A stretch of DNA of 54,343 nucleotides, taken from NCBI GenBank assembly GCA_018240985.1, contig JAFEER010000295.1, positions 1 through 54,343 of the forward strand, given 5' to 3'. Every line of letters begins with the position of its first letter. Position 1 is the stretch's first letter. The translations under genes were made by a program, and so were the position numbers. The notes below the pieces were generated by a model. It had not been told where the DNA came from. It was given only the letters and a program-made list of their open reading frames with translations, and ran no database searches. Shown piece by piece: positions 17,856-26,650 of this stretch. The stretch is from Pseudomonadota bacterium. GTDB taxonomy: Bacteria > Pseudomonadota > Gammaproteobacteria > Burkholderiales > Burkholderiaceae_C.

Positions 17856-17880
17856 AGAGCCGCCCGCTGGGCGGCTCTTT
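17856..17880 (+). terminator. rplI terminator
   Basis: AAGAGCCGCCC-GCT-GGGCGGCTCTT is an 11-bp stem followed by TTGTTT, 33 nt after rplI. A small hairpin CCGAAG-CAA-CTTCGG precedes it at 17830-17844. Confidence 0.85.
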
Positions 17881-18008
17881 TGTTTCCGGGCCGGTTTTGC
17901 ACGCTCGGCCCACCGCCTGTGCACGCCTTATCCACAGGGTTGTGCAATGACGTCCGCCCCCATGGCGGCTAGCATTTCACGTTTGCCCGCATCGAAAGCC
18001 CATGCCCC

Positions 18009-19421
18009 ATGTCCGCCGTTTTGCCTATGCCCATTGACGGCTATGTTCCCACGCCCGACCGCGAGGTCGCCCTGCTGCGCGTGCCGCCCCATTCGATCGA
18101 GGCCGAGTCCAGCGTGCTCGGCGGCCTGCTGCTGGACAACATGGCCTGGGATCGCGTGGGCGATCTGTTGGTCGATGGCGACTTTTACCGCTATGAGCAC
18201 CAGCAGATCTACGCTGCCATCGGCGCGTTGACCAACGCCAGCAAGCCGGCCGACGTGATCACCGTCTACGAGCACCTGCAAAACCTGGGCAAGGCCGAGG
18301 AGACGGGCGGCCTGGCCTATCTGAACAGCCTGGCGCAATACGTGCCCAGCGCCAGCAACATCCGCCGCTACGCCGAGATCGTGCGCGAGCGCGCCATCCT
18401 GAGAAAGCTGGTCACGGCCAGCGACGAGATCGCCACCAACGCCTTCAATCCCCAGGGCAAGCCGGTGGAGCGCGTGCTGGACGAGGCCGAGCAGAAAATC
18501 TTCGCCATCGGCGAAGAGGGTTCGCGCATGAAACAGGGCTTCCAGTCGCTCGACACCCTGGTCATCGACCTGCTGGATCGCGTGCAGGAGATGGCCGACA
18601 ACCCCATGGACGTGACCGGCGTGCCCTCGGGCTTCGTCGATCTGGATCGCATGACCAGCGGCCTGCAGGCCGGGGATCTGGTGGTGCTGGCGGCGCGCCC
18701 GTCCATGGGCAAGACCTCGTTCGCCGTGAACATCGCCGAGCATGTGGCGCTCAACGAGGGCCTGCCGGTGGCCATCTTCTCCATGGAAATGGGCGCGGCG
18801 CAGCTCGCCGTGCGTATCGTCGGCTCGATCGGCCGCGTGAACCAGGGCAACCTGCGCACCGGCAAGCTGTCCGACGAGGAATGGCCGCGCCTGACCGAGG
18901 CGATTGAAAAGCTGCGCACGGTGTCGCTGCACATCGACGAGACGCCGGGCCTGACGCCATCCGAGCTGCGCGCCAACGCCCGGCGCCTGGCGCGCCAATG
19001 CGGCAAGCTCGGGCTGATCGTGGTGGATTACCTGCAGCTCATGAGCGGTTCGGGCTCCAGCAGCTCGGACAACCGCGCCACCGAACTCGGCGAGATCTCG
19101 CGCGGCCTGAAGATGCTGGCGAAAGAATTGCAATGCCCGGTGATCGCGCTGTCGCAGCTGAACCGATCCGTGGAGCAGCGCACCGACAAGCGCCCCATGA
19201 TGAGCGACCTGCGCGAATCCGGCGCCATCGAGCAGGATGCGGACATCATCATGTTCATCTACCGCGACGACTACTACAACAAGGACAGCAAGGAGCCCAA
19301 CATCGCCGAGGTCATCATCGGCAAGCAGCGTAACGGCCCGACGGGCACGGTGAAGCTGTTCTTCCAGAAGAACCAGACGCGCTTCGAGAACCTGGCCATG
19401 GGTTCTGGCGATGACTATTGA
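18009..19421 (+). CDS. dnaB: DnaB replicative helicase
   Basis: A 470-residue hexameric replicative helicase. The N-terminal DnaG-interacting domain (HSIEAESSVLGGLLLDNMAW) and linker lead to the RecA-like motor. The motor has Walker A ARPSMGKTSFAVNIA, Walker B LGLIVVDYLQLMSG, and DLRESGAIEQDADIIMFIYR. No intein interrupts it. The ATG at 18009 has a weak upstream site; a second Met is 6 codons in. It follows the rplI terminator, so it likely has its own promoter. Confidence 0.96.
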   Translation: MSAVLPMPIDGYVPTPDREVALLRVPPHSIEAESSVLGGLLLDNMAWDRVGDLLVDGDFYRYEHQQIYAAIGALTNASKPADVITVYEHLQNLGKAEETGGLAYLNSLAQYVPSASNIRRYAEIVRERAILRKLVTASDEIATNAFNPQGKPVERVLDEAEQKIFAIGEEGSRMKQGFQSLDTLVIDLLDRVQEMADNPMDVTGVPSGFVDLDRMTSGLQAGDLVVLAARPSMGKTSFAVNIAEHVALNEGLPVAIFSMEMGAAQLAVRIVGSIGRVNQGNLRTGKLSDEEWPRLTEAIEKLRTVSLHIDETPGLTPSELRANARRLARQCGKLGLIVVDYLQLMSGSGSSSSDNRATELGEISRGLKMLAKELQCPVIALSQLNRSVEQRTDKRPMMSDLRESGAIEQDADIIMFIYRDDYYNKDSKEPNIAEVIIGKQRNGPTGTVKLFFQKNQTRFENLAMGSGDDY

Positions 19422-19431
19422 GACTGGCTAA

Positions 19432-19482
19432 ATTGATAGCTGCCAACTCTTTATCCATAAGCATTTGAGGCTATTTTTAATG
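19432..19482. repeat. AGCTATT-type intergenic repeat after dnaB
   Basis: AATTGATAGCTGCCAACTCT ... TTATCCATAAGCATTTGAGG then CTATTTTTAAT fills most of the gap between dnaB and the aldehyde dehydrogenase gene. Confidence 0.5.
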
Positions 19483-19496
19483 CAAGGAGGCGGGCA

Positions 19497-21029
19497 ATGA
19501 CGGACTCCCATACGCGTCTGCAGCGGGTCTTGCAGGCGCTGGACTTGAACCTCAAGGCCCATGAGGGCAGCGACCTCCACATCCGCGCACCGCGCGATGG
19601 CGCGGTGCTGGCTGATCTGAGGTCGCATGGGGCGGCGGAGGCACAGGCGGCGATAGCGCGGGCGCACCAGGCGGCGCTGCTCTGGCGCAGCGTTCCGGCC
19701 CCGGTGCGCGGCGAGCTGGTGCGCCGCTTCGGCGCGCTGCTGCGCCGCAACAAGGCGGCCCTGGGCGAACTAGTGTCGCTGGAGGCGGGAAAGATCGCCT
19801 CTGAAGGCCAGGGCGAGGTGCAGGAGATGATCGACATCTGCGACTTCGCCGTGGGCCTGTCGCGCCAGCTGCACGGCCTGACGATAGCGAGCGAGCGCCC
19901 CGGCCACCGCATGATGGAAACCTGGCACCCCATGGGCGTGGTGGGCATCATCTCGGCCTTCAACTTCCCCGTTGCCGTGTGGTCGTGGAATGCCGCGCTG
20001 GCCCTGGTCTGTGGCAATGCCCTGGTCTGGAAGCCGTCGGAGAAGACGCCGCTGGCCGCGATAGCCTGCCAGCATCTGCTGTGTCAGGCTATTGATGGCT
20101 TCAACGCCGACCGGCCGGGTACCGTGCCAGGCGGCCTGACCCAGCTGTTGATTGGCGGGCGCGAACTGGGCGAGGCGCTGGCTGCCAGCCCACATGTGGC
20201 GGTGCTCAGCGCCACGGGCTCGGTGTGCATGGGCCGGCAGGTGGCGGTAAAGGTGGCCGAGCGCCTGGGCCGCGCCATCCTGGAGCTGGGCGGTAACAAC
20301 GCCATGATCGTCACCCCCTCGGCGGATCTGGAACTGGCGGCGCGCGCCATCACCTTTGCGGCCGTGGGCACGGCCGGCCAGCGCTGCACCACGCTGCGGC
20401 GCCTGATCGTGCATGCATCGGTGATTGATGCGCTGTTGGCGCGCCTCCAGCAGATCTACCAGAGCATTGCCATTGGCGATCCGCTGCAGCCGGGCACGCT
20501 CATGGGCCCGCTGATCGACCAGGCGGCGTTTGCTGCCATGCAGCGCGCCCTGGAGCAGGCCCGTGTCGAAGGCGGCCGGGTCTTGGGCGGCGAGCGTGTG
20601 CGCGAGGACTTGGGGGTGGACGCCTGGTACGTGCGCCCGGCGCTGGTCGAGATGCCGCAGCAGTCGGCGCTGGTGTGCCAGGAGACCTTTGCCCCCATCC
20701 TCTACGTGCTGCGCTACGAGGGCGACACCGATGCAGCGATTGCGCTGCAGAACGCCGTGCCGCAGGGCCTGTCGTCCGCCATCTTCACGCAGAACCTCTC
20801 GGATGCCGAGCGCTTCATGTCGGCGTCGGGCAGCGACTGCGGCATCGCCAACGTCAACATCGGTACCTCGGGCGCCGAGATCGGCGGCGCGTTTGGCGGC
20901 GAGAAGGAGACCGGCGGCGGGCGCGAGTCGGGCTCGGACGCCTGGAAGGGCTATATGCGCCGCGCCACCAACACCATCAACTACAGCGGCCAACTGCCGC
21001 TGGCGCAGGGTGTGCATTTCGACGTTTGA
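19497..21029 (+). CDS. amaB: ALDH7-family aldehyde dehydrogenase (L-piperidine-6-carboxylate/alpha-aminoadipic semialdehyde type)
   Basis: A 510-residue NAD-dependent aldehyde dehydrogenase of the antiquitin (ALDH7/AmaB) group, acting on alpha-aminoadipic semialdehyde in lysine or pipecolate breakdown. The catalytic Cys is in GTAGQRCTTLRRL, the general-base Glu in LELGGNNAM, and the diagnostic C-terminus is GGAFGGEKETGGGRESGSDA. The ATG at 19497 follows AAGGAGG. It lies alone between dnaB and a bidirectional terminator. Substrate is inferred from family, and the symbol is less certain than the fold. Confidence 0.82.
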   Translation: MTDSHTRLQRVLQALDLNLKAHEGSDLHIRAPRDGAVLADLRSHGAAEAQAAIARAHQAALLWRSVPAPVRGELVRRFGALLRRNKAALGELVSLEAGKIASEGQGEVQEMIDICDFAVGLSRQLHGLTIASERPGHRMMETWHPMGVVGIISAFNFPVAVWSWNAALALVCGNALVWKPSEKTPLAAIACQHLLCQAIDGFNADRPGTVPGGLTQLLIGGRELGEALAASPHVAVLSATGSVCMGRQVAVKVAERLGRAILELGGNNAMIVTPSADLELAARAITFAAVGTAGQRCTTLRRLIVHASVIDALLARLQQIYQSIAIGDPLQPGTLMGPLIDQAAFAAMQRALEQARVEGGRVLGGERVREDLGVDAWYVRPALVEMPQQSALVCQETFAPILYVLRYEGDTDAAIALQNAVPQGLSSAIFTQNLSDAERFMSASGSDCGIANVNIGTSGAEIGGAFGGEKETGGGRESGSDAWKGYMRRATNTINYSGQLPLAQGVHFDV

Positions 21030-21042
21030 TCCGGCACAAAAA

Positions 21043-21071
21043 AAGGCGGTGTTTGGTTCAAACACCGCCTT
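21043..21071. terminator. Terminator between the aldehyde dehydrogenase and phoH genes
   Basis: AAGGCGGTGTTT-GGTTC-AAACACCGCCTT is a perfect 12-bp stem. The A-run before it becomes a T-run on the minus strand, so it best terminates the phoH-like gene and perhaps both genes. Confidence 0.85.
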
Positions 21072-21111
21072 ATCGCCCGCAAATACTGCGTAAGCAGCTA
21101 TTCTTTTTCTG

Positions 21112-22878
21112 CTACAGCACTTCGCTGGCAAAGTCCGCCAGGCGCGAGCGCTCGCCACGCGCCAGCATGATCTGCCCGCCATGCGGCCAGCCCTTGAAAC
21201 GATCCACGGCATAGGTCAGGCCGGAGGAGCCTTCGGTCAGGTAGGGCGTGTCGATCTGCGACAGGTTGCCCATGCAGATGATCTTGGTGCCAGGGCCGGC
21301 GCGCGTGATCAGGGTCTTCATCTGCTTCGGGGTCAGGTTCTGCGCCTCGTCGATGACGACGTACTTGTTCATGAAGGTGCGGCCGCGCATGAAGTTCATG
21401 CTCTTGATCTTGATGCGGCTTCGGATCAGCTCGTTGGTCGCAGCGCGCCCCCATTCGCCGGCGTTGCCGCCGTCGCCCTTGGCCAAGAATTCGAGGTTGT
21501 CGTCCAGCGCGCCCATCCACGGGCCCATCTTCTCCTCCTCGGTGCCGGGCAGGAAGCCGATATCCTCGCCCACGCTCACCGTGGCGCGGGTCATGATGAT
21601 CTCGGTGTAGCGGCGCTCGTCCAGCACCTGGGTCAGGCCCGCGGCCAGTGCCATCAGCGTCTTGCCGGTGCCGGCCTGGCCGGTGAGGGTGACGAAGTCG
21701 ACTTGAGGATCCATGAGCAGGTTCATGGCGAAGTTCTGCTCGCGGTTGCGCGTGTTCACGCCCCACACGGCGTTCTTGGCCGATCCGTAGTCCTTCAGCG
21801 TCTCCAGCACCGCCGTCTTGTCGCGGATCTCGGTCACGCGCGCGTACAGGCTGGGCTCGCCCGGGGCCTCGAAGTAGACGAACTGGTTGATCATGAGCTG
21901 CGCCACCACCGGCCCGCCGATGCGGTAGTACATATGGGCGCCGCTTTGCCAGCTCTCCACGTTCTTGCCGGCCTTGATCCAGAAGTCCGGCGGCAGGGCC
22001 AGGCTGCCTGAATACAGCAGGTCGCCGTCTTCCAGCGTCTTGTCGTTCTGGTAGTCCTCGGCCGCCAGGCCCAGCGCGCGGGCCTTGACGCGCATGTTGA
22101 TGTCCTTGGACACCAGCACCACCTCGCGCGGCGCATGCAGCTTGCGCAGCGCCTCGACCACGCCCAGGATCTGGTTGTCCGCCTTGCCTTGCGGCAGGCT
22201 GGCGGGCAACTGGTAGTTGAGCGGCACGGTCTGAAAGAACAGGCTGCCCGTGGCGGCGCGCTGGCCCGTGGCGTCGAGCTTCAGGCCGTGCGCCATGTCG
22301 GCCGCGCCATGGGCGGCGGCCAGCGCATCCAGCGTGCGGCTGGCCTGGCGCCCGTTGCGCGCCACCTCGGTCATGCCCTTCTTGTGCGCGTCCAGTTCCT
22401 CCAGCACGATCATCGGCAGGAAGATGTCGTGCTCCTCGAAGCGGAACAGGCTGGTGGGGTCGTGCAGCAGAACATTGGTGTCGAGCACGAACATCTTCTT
22501 GGGGCCCGTCGAGCGGCGCTTGCGCGGTGTGGTCGTGGTGGCCGCTGCGCGTATTGGCGTGACGTTGCTCGCCTCGGTGGCGGACGCGTCGCCCGCTGTC
22601 CTGTCCTGCGTGGGTCGGCTGCGCGCCTCCGTGGCAGGGGCCGTGGCTGTCGGCGTAACCGGCACAGGTTTGCTGCTCGCTTCGGAGATGGCCGACGTGG
22701 TTGTGGCGACGCTTGCGCTGGCTTTGGCCTTGCTGGTCGCACGCTTGCGCGCCGCAGTGGCCGTGGGCTGGGTTACGGCTACGGTGGATTCTTGCGCTTC
22801 GTCCTGGGCGGCCGCCTGGCGGTAGGCCTCGGGTGCAAGCAGGGCGGCGCGCTTGGTCGGTGCGGGGGGCAGGGGCAT
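21112..22878 (-). CDS. PhoH-like PIN-ATPase (PhoH2 type)
   Basis: A 588-residue PIN-PhoH fusion. Residues 1-125 are an Ala/Thr/Lys-rich, low-complexity linker. A PIN ribonuclease domain starts at about 128 (KKMFVLDTNVLLHDP, with IVLEELDAHKKG). The C-terminal PhoH ATPase has Walker A LTGQAGTGKTLMALAAG, SVGEDIGFLPGTEEEKMGPW, and Walker B YVVIDEAQNLTPKQM. PhoH2 proteins are RNA helicase/ribonucleases. The start at 22878 (MPLPPAPTKR) is preferred because the longer frame begins inside the upstream terminator. It is downstream of bcp but separated by that terminator. Confidence 0.9.
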   Translation of the reverse strand: MPLPPAPTKRAALLAPEAYRQAAAQDEAQESTVAVTQPTATAARKRATSKAKASASVATTTSAISEASSKPVPVTPTATAPATEARSRPTQDRTAGDASATEASNVTPIRAAATTTTPRKRRSTGPKKMFVLDTNVLLHDPTSLFRFEEHDIFLPMIVLEELDAHKKGMTEVARNGRQASRTLDALAAAHGAADMAHGLKLDATGQRAATGSLFFQTVPLNYQLPASLPQGKADNQILGVVEALRKLHAPREVVLVSKDINMRVKARALGLAAEDYQNDKTLEDGDLLYSGSLALPPDFWIKAGKNVESWQSGAHMYYRIGGPVVAQLMINQFVYFEAPGEPSLYARVTEIRDKTAVLETLKDYGSAKNAVWGVNTRNREQNFAMNLLMDPQVDFVTLTGQAGTGKTLMALAAGLTQVLDERRYTEIIMTRATVSVGEDIGFLPGTEEEKMGPWMGALDDNLEFLAKGDGGNAGEWGRAATNELIRSRIKIKSMNFMRGRTFMNKYVVIDEAQNLTPKQMKTLITRAGPGTKIICMGNLSQIDTPYLTEGSSGLTYAVDRFKGWPHGGQIMLARGERSRLADFASEVL

Positions 22879-22915
22879 GATGCTGTGGGCCTTGCTGTGG
22901 GGATGTTCAAAAAGC

Positions 22916-22947
22916 ACAAAGCCGCCTGGAGACCAAGGCGGCTTTGT
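22916..22947 (-). terminator. bcp terminator
   Basis: A perfect 12-bp stem (ACAAAGCCGCCT / AGGCGGCTTTGT) with an 8-nt loop is followed on the minus strand by GCTTTTTG. It lies between bcp and the phoH-like gene. Confidence 0.8.
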
Positions 22948-23055
22948 GTTGGGATGGGCAGGTTGCTGGTGTCAGCCGCATGAATCCATTATGCATGCCC
23001 CATGTGACGGCCCGATGCAGTGTCGCACCGGGTATGCATGCAGGTCATGCCCCTA

Positions 23056-23544
23056 TCAAGCGGCTTTCTTGACGAGAGTCTTGATGGCCTTGACGGACTT
23101 GAGCACCTCGTCCACATGGCCAGGCACCTTCAGGCCGCGCCATTCCTGCACCAGAATGCCTTCGGGGTTGATCAGGAAGGTGCTGCGCTCGATGCCCTTG
23201 ACCTTCTTGCCATACATGATCTTGTTCTTGACTACGCCGAACATGTGGCACATTTTTTCTTCGGTGTCGGCAATGAGTTCGAAGGGCAGTTCGAGCTTTT
23301 CCTTGAAGTCGTCGTGCGACTTCATGTTGTCGCGCGACACGCCGAAGACCACGGCGCCGGCCTTCTCAAAGTCCTTGAACTTGTCACGGAATTGCATGGC
23401 CTCGGTGGTGCAACCCGGTGTATTGTCCTTGGGGTAGAAGTACAGGATCAGGATCTGGCCTTGATGCGATATATTGGAAACCTTGATTCCGCCGGTCGCA
23501 TTGGCTTCAAATTCTGGAAGGGGTTTGTTGACAACAATCGCCAT
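23056..23544 (-). CDS. bcp: BCP-type thiol peroxidase (peroxiredoxin Q family)
   Basis: A 162-residue peroxiredoxin that reduces hydroperoxides with thioredoxin-type donors. The peroxidatic Cys45 is in KDNTPGCTTEAMQFRDKF, with the Thr/Arg environment conserved. The position of E. coli's resolving Cys50 is Met here, so this is not an N-terminal 2-Cys enzyme. The only other Cys is in EKMCHMFGV, which may be an alternative resolving site. It is a stand-alone gene with its own terminator; the 189-nt gap to the DUF3334 gene shows nothing I can name. Confidence 0.92.
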   Translation of the reverse strand: MAIVVNKPLPEFEANATGGIKVSNISHQGQILILYFYPKDNTPGCTTEAMQFRDKFKDFEKAGAVVFGVSRDNMKSHDDFKEKLELPFELIADTEEKMCHMFGVVKNKIMYGKKVKGIERSTFLINPEGILVQEWRGLKVPGHVDEVLKSVKAIKTLVKKAA

Positions 23545-23733
23545 GGCACTTCTATCTCACAGGTATTGATCGACAACAGTCGACGAAAAGCCGGGGGAGT
23601 GGGGTGGTGGACTCTGGGCATGGTGCCCCCGACCGCAACCCGTAATTTTACTCTGAAACCCCCTCATGTGCCCGATTGGCAGCACCGGCAGGGGGGCATT
23701 CGCCCGTGGCGCATCCATGCGGCCGGCTTTGGT

Positions 23734-24423
23734 CTACATGCCCAGCGATTTCAGCAGTGACTCTGTGTCCATGTCAGTGCTCGCAGCGCTGGGCGTGGCT
23801 GCCACTGCCGACGATAAAGCCTGGGCCATCAGGGCATCGGGGTCGGGCGCGTCCTGGGGCTCGAAGTCGTAGAGCTTGATGAACTGCGTGCGGTCTATCG
23901 CCAGTTCCAGGTAGAAAATGTTGTTGTTGGCAGTGTAGAAGGAGACGCGCCGCGCCTCGGGCTGATCCAGGTTGGCATCCACGCTCAGCATCACCTGTTG
24001 GTTGATCACCAGCATCTTGGGCTGGTTCTGCGTGATGTGGGTCTGCAGCTCGCGCCGCACCTTGCCGGTGAAGTCGCCCACCACCTGGTTCACGAGCTCG
24101 CCCATGACGTTGCTCACCTCGTCCGAGGTGAAGGAGCTCGCCAGCTCATCCGCCGACATACCCATGCTGAGCATGTAGCGCTGATAGATTTCCATCGCCG
24201 CGGCGGCCGAGAAATTGATGATGACCAGGCCGGAAAAGCCGCCATCGAAGAGCACGAAGCAGCCTATGTCCGGCTTCAGGCAGGTCTTGGAGATACGCTG
24301 CACCATGGCGGAATAGTGCACCGGCCCCTGTGTGGCCACCGACAGCACGCGGGTGACGGAGTTGCACAGGGAGATCAATATGTCTTCGGTGCCGCGGGCG
24401 ATGGGGGTGTTGCAAGATTCCAT
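23734..24423 (-). CDS. DUF3334-family protein, CheX/CheC-like
   Basis: A 229-residue cytoplasmic protein of the DUF3334 family, recognised by KTCLKPDIGCFVLFDGGFSG, VRRELQTHITQNQPKMLVIN and ANNNIFYLELAIDRTQFI. The segment DEVSNVMGELVNQVVGDF contains an E-x2-N pair like the catalytic helix of CheC/CheX phosphatases, so a link to chemotaxis or two-component signalling is possible. The last 35 residues are Ala/Ser/Asp-rich and probably flexible. No chemotaxis gene is nearby; it is divergent from the cytochrome b561 operon across 241 nt that hold no gene. Confidence 0.78.
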   Translation of the reverse strand: MESCNTPIARGTEDILISLCNSVTRVLSVATQGPVHYSAMVQRISKTCLKPDIGCFVLFDGGFSGLVIINFSAAAAMEIYQRYMLSMGMSADELASSFTSDEVSNVMGELVNQVVGDFTGKVRRELQTHITQNQPKMLVINQQVMLSVDANLDQPEARRVSFYTANNNIFYLELAIDRTQFIKLYDFEPQDAPDPDALMAQALSSAVAATPSAASTDMDTESLLKSLGM

Positions 24424-24664
24424 GGTTGTATCAGAGTGTAGTGCTCCTCCGGCGCATCATGGAATGGCGAGCCGCTGCCAAGATGCGCAGTCACAACAAG
24501 TCAGTGATTCAATGGGATTGGATTCATAAATTTTGAATTAAAACAACAATCAGATTGAAACTTAAAGCATGGATGGTGTCCTAAGCTTCATCAGTCCTTG
24601 ATTTGCCCGGTCGCGGGGCACAGCTACCGAGTACCAAGTTTTTGTTTGTTTGATTGCATATTCC

Positions 24665-25231
24665 ATGAGTCCTGCCATTTCTCAACGCCCGCTACGTTAT
24701 GGTGCAACGGCCATCGCCTTGCACTGGGTGCTGGCGCTGGCCATCATCGCCATGCTGGTGATGGGCTGGTACATGGAAGGGCTGCCATTCTCGCCTCAGC
24801 GCCTGAAGCTCTACAACTGGCACAAGTGGGCCGGGGTGACGGTTCTGGGCCTGTCGGCACTGCGCCTGCTGTGGCGTCTGGTGCGCAAGCCGCCGGCCTT
24901 GCCGGCCGAGATGCAGGCAGGCATGCCGCGCTGGCAGCAGCTTGCCCATCACGGCACACACCATTTGATGTACGCATTGTTTTTTGTCGTGCCCTTGCTG
25001 GGCTGGGCTTATAGCTCGGCGGCGGGCTTCCCGATCGTGTTCCTGGGCCTGCTGCCGCTGCCGGACTTCGTGCCCGAAAGCGAACTGTTGGCCGATGCCC
25101 TCAAGCCCCTGCATGCGCTGGCGGCCTATGCGCTGGCGCTGTTGATGGTGCTGCATGTGGCAGCGGCCTTGAAGCACCAGCTCATTGACCGCGATGGACT
25201 GATGGCCCGCATGCTGCCGGGGCGCGGCTGA
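24665..25231 (+). CDS. Cytochrome b561
   Basis: A 188-residue four-helix membrane cytochrome of the bacterial b561 (CybB-like) family. It passes electrons between quinol and other acceptors. His residues in IALHWVLALAI, YNWHKWAGV, GTHHLMYAL, KPLHALAAYALA and LHVAAALKHQL supply the heme ligands. The ATG at 24665 is preferred to the TTG at 24650. It is followed at 41 nt by the first YceI gene. The cytochrome b561-YceI pairing is common in proteobacteria. Confidence 0.88.
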   Translation: MSPAISQRPLRYGATAIALHWVLALAIIAMLVMGWYMEGLPFSPQRLKLYNWHKWAGVTVLGLSALRLLWRLVRKPPALPAEMQAGMPRWQQLAHHGTHHLMYALFFVVPLLGWAYSSAAGFPIVFLGLLPLPDFVPESELLADALKPLHALAAYALALLMVLHVAAALKHQLIDRDGLMARMLPGRG

Positions 25232-25272
25232 AATGCCTGCCTGTTATAGAACTGCAATAACCCAAGCTTGAT

Positions 25273-25854
25273 ATGACCGCTACGACATTATTCCGACCCT
25301 TGATGGTGGCTCTGGCTGGTGCCGCCTGCCTGGCTGCCGGCCCCGCGCTGGCACAGCAGAAGTTGATTCCACAAAACAGCGAGATCAGCTTTGTCAGCAA
25401 GCAGATGGGCGTGCCCGTGGAGGGTCAGTTCAAGAAGTTCGACGCCCAGATCAGCTTCGATCCGGCCAAACTGGCCACCAGCAAGCTAGCCTTCACGGTG
25501 GACACTGGCAGTGCAACGCTGGGCGCGCGCGAGATCGATGCCGAGCTGCCCAAGGCGGTCTGGTTCAACGTGCCCAAGTTCCCGCAGGCCAGCTTCGAGT
25601 CCAGCACCATCAAGGCCGTGGGCGCTGGCAAGTATGAGGTGGCGGGCCGGCTTGGCATCAAGGGTGCGGTGCACGATGTCGTGGTGCCCGTGACGCTGAC
25701 GCAAGCCGGCGCCACCACCACGGCGTCGGGCAGCTTCGTCATCAAGCGGCTGGCATTCAAGATCGGCGAGAAAGAATGGGCGGATACGTCCATGGTGGCC
25801 GACGATGTGCAGGTCAAGTTCAAACTGGCCCTGTCCGGCGTGCCGAAGCTTTGA
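25273..25854 (+). CDS. YceI-family periplasmic lipid-binding protein, copy 1
   Basis: A 193-residue secreted protein: signal peptide MTATTLFRPLMVALAGAACL cut after ALA, then a YceI lipocalin-like barrel (SEISFVSKQMGVPVEGQFKK, VWFNVPKFPQASFESSTIKA, VAGRLGIKGAVHDVVVPVTL). YceI proteins bind polyprenoid or quinone-like lipids. It is shorter in conserved surface motifs than the second copy and only distantly similar to it, so the two are not a recent duplication. Confidence 0.88.
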   Translation: MTATTLFRPLMVALAGAACLAAGPALAQQKLIPQNSEISFVSKQMGVPVEGQFKKFDAQISFDPAKLATSKLAFTVDTGSATLGAREIDAELPKAVWFNVPKFPQASFESSTIKAVGAGKYEVAGRLGIKGAVHDVVVPVTLTQAGATTTASGSFVIKRLAFKIGEKEWADTSMVADDVQVKFKLALSGVPKL

Positions 25855-25898
25855 TGGCCCTATTTTTCTTTTTTCACTCAAACCTGGAGTACTGATTC

Positions 25899-26471
25899 AT
25901 GCGCTTTGCCTTCCTCACCCTTGCCGCCGCTGCGTTGACCGCCACTGCCGTCCAGGCAGAGACCGCGAACTACGCCATCGATCCCACGCACACCTTTGCC
26001 ACTTTCGAGATCAGCCACTTCGGCGCCAGCGTGAACCGCGGCCGCTTCGACAAGAAGGAGGGCTCGGTGCAGTTCGACAAGGCCGGCAAGACCGGCAAGG
26101 TGGAGTTGACCCTGCACATGAACTCCATCAACACAGGCACCCCCCCGTTTAACGAACACCTGCAGAGCGCGGAGATTTTCGATGCAGGGCAGTACCCCAC
26201 CGCAAAATTCGTGGGCGACAAGTTCATCTACGAGGGCGACAAGCTGAGCGCCGTTTCGGGCCAGATGACCATCAAGGGCAAGACCCAGCCCGTGACCTTC
26301 AAGGCCAAGCAGTTCACCTGCTACGAAAGCCCCGTGGTCAAGCGTGAGGTCTGCGGTGGCGACTTCGAGACCACCATCGACCGCACGGCCTTTGGCGTGG
26401 ACTACGGCGTGCAGTACGGCTTCCCGAAGAACGTGCGCATCGTGGCGCAGATCGAGGCCGTGAAGCAGTAA
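25899..26471 (+). CDS. YceI-family periplasmic lipid-binding protein, copy 2
   Basis: A 190-residue YceI protein with signal peptide MRFAFLTLAAAALTATAVQA. The mature part has the standard YceI blocks YAIDPTHTFATFEISHFG, MNSINTGTPPFNEHLQSAEI and FDAGQYPTAKFVGDKF. Two cysteines (FTCYES and REVCGG) may form a disulfide. It lies 44 nt after the first copy and ends before a 13-bp hairpin. It probably shares a polyisoprenoid or quinone ligand with the b561 cytochrome; that is inference. Confidence 0.92.
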   Translation: MRFAFLTLAAAALTATAVQAETANYAIDPTHTFATFEISHFGASVNRGRFDKKEGSVQFDKAGKTGKVELTLHMNSINTGTPPFNEHLQSAEIFDAGQYPTAKFVGDKFIYEGDKLSAVSGQMTIKGKTQPVTFKAKQFTCYESPVVKREVCGGDFETTIDRTAFGVDYGVQYGFPKNVRIVAQIEAVKQ

Positions 26472-26518
26472 TCGCGCTGCTACGTCTTGCCGCGCGGCCT
26501 CGTGCCGCGGGCGAAGAT

Positions 26519-26548
26519 GCAAACGCCGACCCTATGGTCGGCGTTTGC
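26519..26548. terminator. Terminator after the YceI operon
   Basis: GCAAACGCCGACC-CTAT-GGTCGGCGTTTGC is a perfect 13-bp stem 47 nt after the second YceI gene. The tail is AT-rich without a clean T-run on the plus strand. Confidence 0.7.
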
Positions 26549-26650
26549 TATTAAAAAATAAGCATTTGACGCTTGATGGCCGGGCGCTGGAGGTGGATTT
26601 TAACCATGTTCCGCGCCATGTGACCAGGCGTCCGACTCGGGCAGCGCGGA

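Noticed and set aside
18009-19421. Intein in dnaB
   Set aside because: The helicase motifs are continuous and the length is normal.
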